From assembly GCF_009727055.1 (NCBI RefSeq), contig NC_052351.1:54847441-54911440 (forward strand): a stretch of 64,000 bases of DNA, written 5' to 3'. The DNA comes from Benincasa hispida (Eukaryota; Streptophyta; Magnoliopsida; Cucurbitales; Cucurbitaceae). Under the pieces are notes generated by a model, which made no database searches, had not been told where the DNA came from, and saw nothing but the letters and a program-made list of their open reading frames with translations. A program made the position numbers and the translations under genes. Below are positions 22,612 through 33,200 of the stretch, one piece after another (the first letter of the stretch is position 1; every line of letters begins with the position of its first letter).

Positions 22612-23524
22612 ATCTTCTTAATCCCTTGGTAGTTAATATGGATTAAACGAGTAACTTAATCTGTGATAAAGAGATAAATGCGTTTAGCTAAGGCATGCTA
22701 GACGGCAGCTTCATCTGTGAGAGCAGAAGTGAAGATGTCATTCTAATCTATCGAGAGAAGGTTAGAAGAATATGTTAACTAAAGCGAGTAGTACTTCTAG
22801 ACATGGAAGCAACCTTGTGTTCATTACGTTCGTCTCTGTTTCACCACAGACATATGGGAACGTGGCCGATCACCGAGAGGTGTACGCTAAGGGAAAAGCG
22901 GAACTGCACTTATATCATTAACGCAATCAAGGAACTTGCGTTGTTTATATTAGTTATCTTTTCTTTTCTGCTTCACACACAAGACTTGCAACCACATTAC
23001 ACGATCTTTGTATAATCTTCACAGTCAACCTCAACCTCAATATCTTGTATCATGAAACCTGTATCTTGTATCATCTTAGCTTAGGTTTATCGCACTTTAT
23101 TTTATTATCGTATTTTTATTGTTTTCCTTTACTTTATCGCATATTTTAATACTTGTACACAAATACTTTTATAAATTGAAAAACCTGGTTGCATGTATCA
23201 CAAATATAATGCAATAACCTCAAACAATCCCTGTGTTCGACCTCAGATCAAACCGAGAAACTTGCAGTGGAATTATACTTGGTTCCAACGCAAGGAAACT
23301 TGTGACAACGCACAACATACTACAAGAACATCCATTAATAACGCATATCTAGAAGTAGTATCGCATAAATCGAATCAAGTCAGGTCATCGTTGTATACCT
23401 TTAGACTTGAACTGTGTTTGCATTATATATATATATATATCTCAATTTCATGGCAAGAAGTTTATGGCAACATGAGCTTGTAGCACATCATCTAAGCATC
23501 GCATCAATTAATCGTTACATAACC
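22612..23524 (+). repeat. Family A LTR, second half, plus strand
   Basis: Forward A LTR from TCTTCTTAATCCC to CGTTACA at 23524, matching 12738-13637. It contains the block CTGTGTTCGACCTCAGATCA (near 23231) and a (TA) run at 23424-23441. It lacks the promoter half, which lies reversed to its left. Confidence 0.75.
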
Positions 23525-24000
23525 TACTAAAGTCATCCATGTCAAATGATTGCGGTAATCAAAGAGGATGCGATGATAAGGATTTTAAAATTAACATGCA
23601 ATGTGATAACGCAAAATTTGAAACAGAGAGAAGGAAGAATACACCCCCAAATTTGCGTTGTCGTCCGCATTGTGAATTGACGCATCCATCCTTGCGGCGA
23701 GCTCTCTTCATTGGATTGCAGTGATGGAGTAAGATAATTTGTTGCTTCATGTAACATCTCCGCAATCCTGTGCCTTAATGGTAAACAAACAGTGAGAGGG
23801 TCAATTGATTTTTAAACAAAACAACAATTTTTTTTTTTTTTTTTTGAAAATAGAAGTAATAATGAGTAAAATGCAAATGGATAAATGATGATTAAAGTGA
23901 TGAAGGATATGAGGAGTCAAGAACCAACAAAGGGAATATTCCGGATTTTCAGCTTCACGGAGGCCTTTTCTAGTTGGAAAATCACCTTGGCAATATTGCC
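23525..24000 (-). other. Element A2 3' untranslated region
   Basis: Minus-strand 3' end of element A2. A purine tract AAATTTGGGGGTGT lies at 23641-23655 (minus strand). A run of 15 T followed by GAAAATAG (23829-23851) also occurs in B's UTR near 9635. No 3' LTR follows on the left in the expected orientation. Confidence 0.45.
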
Positions 24001-25171
24001 TTAACTCGCTGTCCATTAACCTTAAATGTACGGCTTCCATCCTCAGTGATCATCTCCACCACACCATTGTGGAAATATGTTCTTTAATGATGAAGGGTCG
24101 GACCAGCGTGATTTTTAATTTCCCAAGAAAAGCCACAGACGTGAGCAGAGTTAGACACTTTTGCCCGACTTGAAGGTTCTTTTAGCATATGTATTTATCG
24201 TGCTAGTGCTTGGTGCGCTCTTTGTATAATCTTCACGTTTTCATATGCGTTAATTCCTCCATTCTTCTAGCCTCGACCAAGTTGTATTTTTTCACACTTC
24301 TTCCTGCTTTCTTCAAATCAAAGTTCAACTTCGTTCTACCACGGTACAATGCCTTATATTCAGCTCTAGAGGCAAATGACACGCTTTTATACCAAATACC
24401 AACGCATATGGAGGACATACTATGGGTGTTTATAAATGCGGTCCAGTTATGCCCATAACGCATCGTTCAAGCTTTGTTTGCCCCCAATCCGTTCGTGAAG
24501 CTACTTTTACCTTCTCAAGTAATCAGCTTAATTTCTCGATTGGATACCTCGGCCTGACCATTCGTCTACGGATGGTATGCGGTGGCCACTTTGTGGAGAA
24601 TGTTGTATTTGCGCAGCAGCTCCTTGATATTACGGTTGACAAAATGGGACCCTTCATCACTTATGATGGCACGGGGAGAGCCAAAACAAGTGAAAATATG
24701 TTTCTTCAGGAACTGAGAGACCACTGCCGCATCACTTGCGGCGCATGCTATTGCCTCTACCCACTTAGATACATAATCGACGACTAATAAAATATAATGT
24801 TTACCATTCGAAGGAGGGATGGTCCCATGAAATCAATCCCCCATACGTCGAACAATTCAAGCTCCAAGATGATGTCCATTGGCATTGCATGTTTCCATGA
24901 AATGTTACCTATGCGTTGGCACCGATCACACCTCATTGCGTAGTCTACTGCATCCTTGAAAAATTTAGGCTAAAAGAATCCACTCTGTAAGACTTTGGTT
25001 GTGGTGCACTGCCCCTCCAAATTACCCACCATATGGTGTGTCGTGACATTGCGATAATATGCGTTGTTGAGTAGAATTTGGTGCGCATAATCGAAAAATT
25101 TGGTCTGCCCCTATTTTATACAGATTCAGCTCATCCCAATAATAATGTCTGCATTCATGTTTGAGCTTCTT
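24001..25171 (-). pseudogene. Element A2 integrase
   Basis: Reading the minus strand by hand gives an Athila-like integrase in shifted frames. Near 24930 is the zinc-binding end MRCDRCQRIGNIS. Near 24850 is [12 protein letters not shown] with the first Asp. Near 24790 is HYILLVVDYVSKWVEAIACA. Near 24655 is RAIISDEGSHF with the second Asp. Near 24580 is [20 protein letters not shown] with the catalytic Glu. The end near 24020 reads FKVNGQR. The DDE residues are all visible. Frameshifts and stops separate these blocks, so no single frame is long. The plus-strand frames here are shadows. Confidence 0.8.
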
Positions 25172-25675
25172 CTATTGGTGGTAGGTGTAATCTTCAGGAA
25201 ATTGCTCGCAAACCAGATAATTGACTATGTCTGCATACCAAAGCAATTCTTCAATATGGAAAAGCTGTTCATCCGGGAACATTGCACTCACCTCAGACAC
25301 ATTACGGTCAACCTCAGGGTTTTCGAGTCTAGACAAGTGATCTGCAATTTGGTACTTTGTCCCCTTCCGATCAATTATTTCTATGTCAAATTCTTGAAGG
25401 AGGAGAACCCATCTGATCAACCTCGGCTTTGCATCCTTCTTTGTCATTAAGTACTTTATTGCCGAATGATCATTATGGATGAGTACCTTTGTTCCCAATA
25501 GATATGCTTGAAATTTTTCCAACGCAAAAATTACCTCCAGAAGCTCTTTCTCTGTAGTGGTATAATTTTTCTGAGTAGGATTTAATGTTTTACTCGCATA
25601 TACGATGGGGTGAAAGATTGTTTTTCTCTTTTGTACCAGAGCTACTCCCATCGCATATCCACTTGCATCGCACAT
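25172..25675 (-). pseudogene. Element A2 RNase H
   Basis: A clean 167-codon minus-strand frame: MCDASGYAMGVALVQKRKTI, HPIVYASKTLNPTQKNYTTT, TEKELLEVIFALEKFQAYLL, VLIHNDHSAIKYLMTKKDAK and [16 protein letters not shown]. The catalytic Asp (CDAS), Glu (EKELL) and Asp (HNDHSAIKYL) are all present, so this domain is among the best preserved here. It is entered from RT in another frame, so the polyprotein is still broken. Confidence 0.88.
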
Positions 25676-26765
25676 AATTTCAAGAGGAAGTGTCTAGTCA
25701 AGTGCAATCAATACGGGTGCGGTAATCAGTGCATCTTTCAAAACTCTGAATGCGTTGAGGCGTTGTCAAACTCAAATTTTCTATCAGCTTCTAACAACGC
25801 ACTCAGTGGTCGTGCTATTTTGGAAAAGTCTTTGACAAATCATCTGTAGAATCTAGCGTGACCCAAGAAGCTTCATATAGCCTTCACGCTTGCTGGAGGT
25901 GGAAGTTTTTCAATTGTTTCGATTTTTTCTTTGTCCACCTCCAACCCATCCCAGGAAACCTTGTGTCCCAACACTATGCCCTCCTTCATCATGAAATGGC
26001 ATTTTTTCCAGTAAGCACCAGATTCGTCTCGTTGCATCTCTTCAGTATCTCCTCTAAGTTTGCTAGACAGACTTCACATGTGTTCCCATAAACAGAGAAG
26101 TCGTCCATAAAGATTTCCACAGAGTCCTCGAGATAATCTGAAAAGATGGCCATCATGCACCTTTGGATTGTGCTTGGCGCATTGAAGAGGCCAAACCGCA
26201 TGCAACGAAAAGTAAATGTCCCATATGGGCAGGTGAATATGGTCTTGTCTTGATCTCCTGGAGCTATCATAATTTTTTTGTACCTGACATAACCATCCAG
26301 AAAGTAGTAAAAATCATTTCCAGCTAGACGGTCTAGCATTTGGTCAATGAATGGCAGAGGGAAATGATCTTTCTTTGTAGCCGCATCCAACTTGCGGTAG
26401 TCCATGCAGATGCGCCACCCAGTGATGGTCCTTTGCGGTATTAATTCATTGTTTTCATTTGGGACTACCGTCATGTCGCCCTTCTTCGACACACACTGCA
26501 CGGGGCTAACCCACGTGCTATCTGCTATAGGNACTACCGTCATGTCGCCCTTCTTCGACACACACTGCACGGGGCTAACCCACGTGCTATCTGCTATAGG
26601 ATAGATAATGCCTGCATCTAGCAATTTAATGATCTCCTTCTTGACGACCTCTTTCATCGCAGGGTTAAGTCTGCATTGATGTTTGATCAGTTCTTTGTGG
26701 TCCTCTTCAAGACGAATGTGGTGTATACATTACGCTGGGTTGATTCCTCTCATGTTGACGAGCGT
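25676..26765 (-). pseudogene. Element A2 reverse transcriptase, carrying an assembly duplication
   Basis: 26657-25989 is the RT core: VVKKEIIKLLDAGIIYPIAD, STWVSPVQCVSKKGDMTV, ICMDYRKLDAATKKDHFPLP, FIDQMLDRLAGNDFYYFLDG and CPYGTFTFRCMRFGLFNAPS. The catalytic box IFMDDFSVYG is intact (about 26095-26125). The STWVSPVQC block appears twice because of the N-flanking repeat at 26464-26600, which adds 69 bases in frame. After 25989 the connection domain continues in other frames to 25676. A relative would copy RNA into DNA; this copy is broken by frameshifts. Confidence 0.88.
26464..26600. other. 68-base repeat either side of a single N (assembly artefact)
   Basis: 26464-26531 and 26533-26600 are identical and separated by one N at 26532. 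This is the pattern left when two overlapping contig ends are joined without merging. Removing one copy and the N restores the normal RT spacing. Confidence 0.9.
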
Positions 26766-27101
26766 TCAGCCAATTGCTCGCACATGTTTCCATAGAATGC
26801 TCATCAACACATTCTCATGGTCTTCGTTGAGTGCGGAGGAAATGGTAACAGGAAACTTCTCATTTTTCCCTAAAAATGCATACTTCAAATGATTCGGTAG
26901 GGTCTTTAATTCCAGTGTTGGTGGTTCTATTAGGGATGGTTGCGTTGTTTTTCTTTCTTCTTTTTCTATTGGCTCTTCTTCTTGCTTTGCAATCATTTCT
27001 TCTTCTCTGCTTGTTTTTGTTGTGATCGCATTACAGGCAGCAACAGATGCGCTAGCATCTTCTTCTTCATTTTCTTCATCAAACTTTTCTTCTTCAATCA
27101 C
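26766..27101 (-). pseudogene. Element A2 protease-RT linker
   Basis: A 111-codon minus-strand frame. The first half is acidic and Glu-rich (EEEKFDEENEEEDASASVA) and presumably unstructured. The second half has PPTLELKTLPNHLKYAFLGK and ISSALNEDHENVLMSILWKH, the conserved lead-in to Athila-like RT, ending at a stop after VRAIG. The same arrangement is seen in element E at 54376-54777. Confidence 0.75.
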
Positions 27102-27206
27102 ATTCTAGTCATCATCTGAGTCATACTAGTCTTCTTCATCTAGAAACTTCATGGCACGAATTATGTTAAACTTGAGCTTCTGTCCGTTGATGCTCAAAGT
27201 GATTTC

Positions 27207-27710
27207 CTATTTATGCACATCAATCTGAGCGTGACCCATTGATAGAAAAGGTCGCCCCAGAATGATGGGCACATCTTTGTCATCCTCGTAGTCCAAAATG
27301 ATGAAGTCGGCTGGCAAGATAAATTTGGCAATGGTTATCAGCATGTCCTTCACCTTTTCCTTTGGATGCACCAGAGATCTATCGGCCAGTTGGAGAGTCA
27401 CCATTGTTGGCACAAGTTGTCCCACATTCAGCTGCCTAAAAATTGACAGAGGCATCAAATTTATATTGGCTCCCAGGTCACACAGGGCTTGCCTGATGTA
27501 CAGTCCTCCTATGGAGCAAGGAATAGTAAAACTCCCAGGATCGTTCATCTTTGGTGGAATGATTGATTTTAAACTCTGAGTTGGCGCCACCATGGAAAAC
27601 TTACCAACTCCCCTCTTCTTAGTTACCATATCCTTTAGAAACTTCACATAGCCAGGCATCTCCTCAATCACTTCACTGAAAGGAATATTAATTTGTAATT
27701 GTTTCAACAT
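27207..27710 (-). pseudogene. Element A2 aspartic protease
   Basis: A 168-codon minus-strand frame: MPGYVKFLKDMVTKKRGVGK, FTIPCSIGGLYIRQALCDLG, ANINLMPLSIFRQLNVGQL, TMVTLQLADRSLVHPKEKVK and DVPIILGRPFLSMGHAQIDV. The active-site CDLGA block keeps its Asp, unlike in A1. This is the best preserved protease of the window. It is the polyprotein-processing enzyme. It sits between Gag (28188-29300) and the RT linker, with stops on both sides. Confidence 0.88.
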
Positions 27711-28187
27711 AGATAGGAAGCATTGGTACTGTACCTCTTCATTCTTTTTCTTCCTTAGTCTCTACGGGAAAGGGTAACTGCACTTTTCATTAGTTCCTGT
27801 CTCAGTTGGCTTTGAGGTCGACGCAACCTCTGGGTTCTACTCTTTTTTTTCTCTTCTTCTTTCTTGCATCACCGTAATTTCAGGTTTTTCAGCCGCAATG
27901 GGAGCTGTCCCGATTAAGGTCCTTTTTTTCTCCTCCACAGTCCTCCCACTCGAATGTCACAAACCTGACAATTGCTCTTTACTAATCCCCTCAGGTTTGC
28001 ATGGATTCTAGTGAACTCGGCAAAGCCCCATGCGGTCTCTACTTTTCAGCTCATCACAATCTGGCCCCATCTATAATTTTAGATTGCCAGAATGGACGTA
28101 GTTGACTTTGAGCACAATTTTCATTTTTCTCCATATGTATTGCTTCAATAGGATTCCAAGGAAAGAGGATTGTGTGTGGTTGTGGAG
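27711..28187 (-). other. Element A2 Gag-protease spacer
   Basis: A low-complexity, Lys- and Glu-rich linker is suggested in broken minus-strand frames (for example KKKEKEEKK-like text near 27840-27860). No domain is visible. Confidence 0.4.
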
Positions 28188-29300
28188 CTACTTATTGGAT
28201 TGCTCGTCTTGACCATTGTTGTGTGTGGGAAGATCCTTGTGGCCCTCTTTCTGCCGCCACGGTGTTTGAAAATTCTGTTGCTGATTCTTCCAAGAAAAAT
28301 TGGGGTGGTTTCTCCACCCGGCGTTGTAGGTATTCGAAAAGGGATTATTCTTCACAAAGTAAACAGATTGTGGATTTTGCGGGCAATCTTCCATTGCATG
28401 CCCATCACCGTAAGTCACACACCTTGCGGTGTTTTGACTGATTGCGTTAATTTTCCCATTTTGCGGTGTTGGGCTGCTGATCGCAATTCCCTGGATTAAG
28501 TTCATCATTTCTATCATCTGATTTTGTAGTGAAGCAATAGCACTATTACTTGCGTCATTGTCTTTGAGTCTCAATCTCTGGTCACTCCCTCCTCAATCTT
28601 CATGGTTCTTAGAGATGCGATCCAAGATATTCTTCGCCTCGTCATATGTTTTATCAAGCAAAGCACCAGCGGCTACTACATTGGCAGCGGTTTGCAAAGC
28701 GGGATTCAAACCATGATAAAAAATCTCCATCTGAAGGCAGTCTGGCAACCCATTGTGTGAACAATCCCTGACCAACCTTTTAAACCTCGCCCAGGTATCG
28801 CTAAGCGATTTGTCCATGTCCTGTGCAAAATTTGTAATTAGTTTCCTTCGTCTTGCATTTTTAGTAGGTGGAACGTATTTCTTCATAAACTTCTCCACGA
28901 CCTGTTCCCAAGAAGTGATCTCTCCCGATTTGAGAGAATACGCGCATTTCCTAGCCTTATCACAGAGAGAAAATGGGAACAAAGTTAGTCAAACTTCTAC
29001 GCCAGAGATGTTCGGGAACACAAAAGTATTGCAGATTTCAATAAAGCTTCGGAGGTGGGCGTGCGAGTCCTCACCACACCGACTTCCGAATTGTCCTGCA
29101 GTCTAGATCATCTGCAGCATCATTGGTTTCATTTCAAATCTGCTTCTATCGAGGGCAGGCCTCATGATTCTTGGAGAGAAATCATAGAGGTTTGGTGATG
29201 CATAGTCCCTAATAGACCTATTGTGATCTTTAGCCAAAAGGATTGGATTCGCCATTACCTTATCATCATTTGGTGCTCCGTTTCCAGGCTGCTCCGCCAT
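28188..29300 (-). pseudogene. Element A2 Gag with altered zinc knuckle
   Basis: Minus-strand frames in order are 29300-29103 (MAEQPGNGAPNDDKVMANPI, RSIRDYASPNLYDFSP), a broken stretch to 28983, 28982-28593 (FPFSLCDKARKCAYSLKSGE, ITSWEQVVEKFMKKYVPPTK, LQMEIFYHGLNPALQTAANV) and 28574-28188 (ASLQNQMIEMMNLIQGIAIS, SVYFVKNNPFSNTYN). The knuckle reads CVTYGDGHAMEDC, with the second Cys changed to Tyr. Capsid and RNA-binding roles follow from the family. The start at 29300 is chosen because MAEQ...N matches the E element's Gag start at 52242. Confidence 0.85.
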
Positions 29301-29541
29301 CTCTTCTTTATCTAACTGTGGTTACTGTTGGCGGTCTCTCAATCTTTGTCTAAACATCCTCTCAATCTTCGGGTCATAATTCGCCAGAGATTGAGAGTCT
29401 GCAAAGAAATCAGAAAAATTACCATTAGCACACTATTTTGCCGAAGTCCCTATCACGATTAAAATTTATATCTTACAGCAGCATATGGAAAAATATGAAT
29501 GTGAATGAATGCACAACAAGCTCATGATGCCATAAACTTGA
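29301..29541 (-). other. Element A2 leader
   Basis: An untranslated leader between Gag and LTR. Next to the LTR end (29522-29541) the minus strand reads ATCAAGTTTATGGCATCATG, the ATCAAGTTT block that precedes Athila primer sites. The primer-site bases themselves match tRNA-Asp poorly. Confidence 0.5.
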
Positions 29542-30232
29542 TGACATAAAAATGGAGATGGAATGTGGATGTTGTATTATCGCTTATGCACACTACTTTT
29601 AAATATGTGTTGTTAACTAAATGCTTGTAGTATGCGATAGAGTAAGGCATGTCACAAGTTTCCTTGCACTGAACCCAAGTATAATTCCAACGCAAGTTTC
29701 TCAGAATAATCCGAGGTCGAACATAGGAATTGTTTTCGTTAATGCGTTACGTTTGTGATACATGCAACCGGTTTTTACAATTTAATGAAGAATTGGTTTG
29801 TATAGGAATCTAAAGTGCGATGAAAATAAAGTTGCGCTAGAAAAATAAAGTGCATTAAAAAGTAAATCCTAAACTAATATGAAACAAAATATAAGATACA
29901 TGATACATGATACCGAGATTGAGACTAACTGTTAAGTTTATACAAAGGATCGTGGTATGCGATGGCAAGTCTTTATAGATAAATCAGAAATAGAAAGAAT
30001 AATTAGTAAAAAACACATTGCAAGTTTGTTAATTGCATTAAAGATATAACTAAGGTTCCGCTTTCCCTTAGCGTACACCTCTCGGTGATCGGCCGCGTTC
30101 CCATATCTCTATGGTGAAACAGGGATGAATGTGATGAATGCAAGGTTGTTTCCATCTCTGGAAGTACTTCTTGCTTTAGTTAACACATTCTTCCAACCCT
30201 CTCTCGATATGCGGAATAACATCTTCACTTCT
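29542..30232 (-). repeat. Element A2 5' LTR, left part
   Basis: Minus-strand A LTR, end portion (…TTTTTATGTCA at 29542), cut at 30232 by element C. The LTR continues at 38994-40159. CTTCT (30228-30232) and CTTAT (38994-38998) flank element C as its target duplication, with one mismatch. Confidence 0.8.
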
Positions 30233-30749
30233 TGTAAGACCTTAACATTACATATAAAATGGGAGGTTAAATAGAGAAGAAAAATCCTAAGTAAGGATAT
30301 TGGAGCAAAGAGTGGAAAACATTAATACTAAATTATCCAAAAAGGTGACCAAAAGACCAAACGCATATGGAAGGCTTAAATATGTTGAACGCAAGAGTGC
30401 ATGGAGGATGGAAGCAAGAAGACTTGAAAAATGGCCAAGGGCTTGCATACAACAAACGTAAGGGCATGAAGACACAAGCAGGGCATGCGTCGAGGCAAAA
30501 CGCACAGGTCATGCGTCAAGGCCAAGCGCACAGGCAATGCACCAAGGCCAAGCACGCAGCCCATGCATCGAGCAGGTATGCCGAGTGCCCTGCCCATGCG
30601 TCGTGCGAGCAAGCCGGACACCCATCCTATGCGTCAAGCACTATCGAGTCTGCCGAGCAGCCATGCGTCGATGCCTTATGCCAAGCGCACGCCCATGCGG
30701 CGAGGCACGCCCACACAAGCGCCTAGGTAGCATGCCCATGCGTCAATGC

Positions 30750-30787
30750 CTGTCTCTTATACACATCTAGATGTGTATAAGAGACAG
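30750..30787. other. Nextera mate-pair junction adapter (contaminant)
   Basis: CTGTCTCTTATACACATCT (30750-30768) is followed at once by its reverse complement (30769-30787). This is the Tn5 mosaic end pair that marks the circularisation junction in Nextera mate-pair libraries. It is not plant DNA, and the bases on its two sides need not be neighbours in the genome. Confidence 0.97.
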
Positions 30788-31390
30788 GTGCACGCCCATG
30801 CAACGAGGCACGCCTAAGCGGTCGAACGTGCCTATGCAACCAAACGCGAAACCGCCTAGGTAGCACACCCATACATCGACGGTCAGCGTCGTGCGTCCAT
30901 GCTTAGTAGGCCGAGCAAGCATACCTAGCAAGCCATGCGTAGAGGTTGAGCAGCCATCCTATGCATTGGTGATGGCCGACTCATGCGATGGCTAAGTGGA
31001 ATTTCAATGGAGGTAAGTTCTTGTGTTAAGGATAAAGAGTAAGGCTAATTGATGGAAAGGAACTCCAAGGAGAGACGCCAATAGTTATACTATCATAAGT
31101 CTTACCAATTTAAATAGAGGAATATGTTTAAGTATTTAAGTGATTTAGGTGGCAAAAAAAGGATCACACAAAGTTCTAGCAGGAGGTGGACAAAGGAGAT
31201 TACATGCAATGGAGGTCTTATCACCCCAAGCAGGAGGTGGGTGAAGGAGATTTAATGCAAAAAAGGAAATTTTGGCTGGCAAGTTGAGGTAAGAACAACT
31301 CAAGGCTAGGCTGGGTAGGCTAAGTGTTGGAAGCTCCAAAGTGAGACAAATGGGAGTTGAGTTGTCACAAGGGGGTGAGTTTGGAATGGC

Positions 31391-31398
31391 TATAAATA
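31391..31398 (+). promoter_or_regulatory. TATA box of element C LTR
   Basis: TATAAATA in the context GGCTATAAATAGA. The same context is at 48052-48059 in the third C LTR. In the 3' LTR it has changed to TTGTAAATAG near 37615. Confidence 0.6.
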
Positions 31399-31777
31399 GA
31401 GGGGTTGCGCGAAAGGGATTCATTCATACCATAACAAAAATCTTGTGTTGAAAGCATATTTAGAGTATTACGTTCGAGTTATTAGGCTGCCAAGTTAAGT
31501 GGAGTTCAAAAGAAACAAAGGTTGCATTGGTGAATCATTGAGCCAACCCAGACGCACAGCCAACCAATGCATCCAACACCCTGCACGCACGCCTTGCAGC
31601 GCTGCGTCCGCCCGTCAGTGTGCCTCGCTCGACGCATCCCACGCGATAGCCCAACGCAGCAGCCCCACCGTGTGACGCATCACGCCCAGCGCAACAGGAC
31701 ACCGTGCAACGCTCGCCCAACGCGTCAGCCCCCTTGTGGCACAACATGCCCATTCCTACTGCCAAACACCCAGCTGC

Positions 31778-33200
31778 CTATTATTGGCTTTTTGACCCTT
31801 AATCTCAAATTAATTAATTTTAACTAATTAATTAATCAATTCTTTGATGATAAAAAACTGAATTTTTAATTACTGAAAAATTTAGTGTTTTAATATGTCC
31901 ATAGCATAGAGCTCGGAACAACGATTCCAACACTTCTTGAATCACTTAAATCGGAGCTAAAACGAAGACGATATGACCGAAATAAATCTATAGAGAAAAT
32001 ATCGTGGTGGATGATGTGGCATAACCAAACCATTTGAATGTAGACATGTGGCAGCATATTGGTTGAATGGTGGATCATTAAGAGATTAACATATGATGGA
32101 CTTTTGATTTTTAGATTGATTTAAAAAAATGAAATTTAAAAGAAATTTAAAAGGAAAATAAATTTAATATTATTTTATGTTTGTGTATAATGGCTAGTTT
32201 TTTACACATGGTACGGTTTTTTATTTTTGAATTGACTTTAAAAATAATGAATTTAAAAAGAAAATCAATTAAAAGGAAAATGAATTTAATATTATTTTAT
32301 GTTTGTGTTTAATGACTAGTTTTTGACACATGGTATGTTTTTTTATTTTTTGGATTAATTTTAAAAAGAAAAGGAATTTCAAAAGAAAAAGAATTTAATA
32401 TTATATTTTTTTTGTATCTAACGACTAGTTTAGTTTAAAATCTCTACCATAGATTTTTCTTTTCCAAAATCCAATGGTCCAAATTAATTGTGGTTTCTAA
32501 AAATTTTTCCATCTCTATATAAACCATCTTCCTCTCCAAATTTTAAACCAACAAATTTTACATTTCATAATCCTCCAAAACTCAAAAGTTCCATTGTTAC
32601 TCTCTCTAAGTTCCCAATTTTTTTTCTTTCTTTTCATCTTATTCTTAAGAGAGTGTTATTATATTGTGAGGATAAATTTGTTGAGTGCTTAAACTTATAA
32701 ATCCACTCTAGTGAGAGTTGTATTGTGTTCTTCAAAAATTCCAACATTTGTAACGGTTTCATCCTAAATCGTGGAAAGGATTGAGTTTACTCTTGAACCC
32801 GTAAAAGGAGCGATGGTGTAACAGTTGGGTTCTAATCCGTGGAAAGAGTCGGAAAGATTTTATTTAAATTCCCAAGAGGCGCTTGGAGAGTAGAGTAGGT
32901 CGAGTTTGACCGAACCACTATAAAAATTACGGTGTCTTCTTCTCTAACTCTTTCATTTTTTATTTTTGCAATTAATTTAAGCAATTTATTGTATGTTTTA
33001 GTTTGTTCTTATTTATTTGCTAAAATTTGATAGAATTAAATTATCGCACTTTTTATCTTCTTATTTGTTGCATAAATTGAATTTTTCTTATTATTTATAA
33101 AAGTGTATTAATTAGTTAATTTGGGTTGATTTAGAAAAAAAAAGTTTAATTAAACTCTATTCACCCCCCTTCTAGGGTTGCCATATCGATCCAAAACCTA
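31778..33200 (+). repeat. Copia-like solo LTR inside element C 5' LTR
   Basis: The 3' LTR of C runs straight from ACCCAGCTA to CCACAGTCCAAATAACC at about 37930, while the 5' LTR has ~1.4 kb between these points. The extra DNA is AT-rich, has three diverged copies of a block near TTAATATTATTTTATGTTTGTGT (32165, 32288, 32395), and ends with ATTCACCCCCCTTCTAGGG-type text (33163-33182), which is typical of the end of Tork/SIRE-like Copia LTRs. No internal genes. Exact ends and target duplication were not resolved. Confidence 0.6.

Noticed and set aside
24210..24787. Plus-strand frames of 82 and 121 codons
   Set aside because: Shadows of the minus-strand A2 integrase, whose DDE-region motifs read clearly on the other strand.
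30367..30770. Cys/Ala/His-rich frames around element C LTR repeats
   Set aside because: Repeat-derived, and the adapter contaminant lies within the same interval, so the ends are unreliable. The same applies to 36895-37229 and 47151-47643.
30750..30787. Palindrome as transposon terminal repeat or hairpin terminator
   Set aside because: It is exactly the Nextera mosaic-end pair and occurs again identically at 43832.
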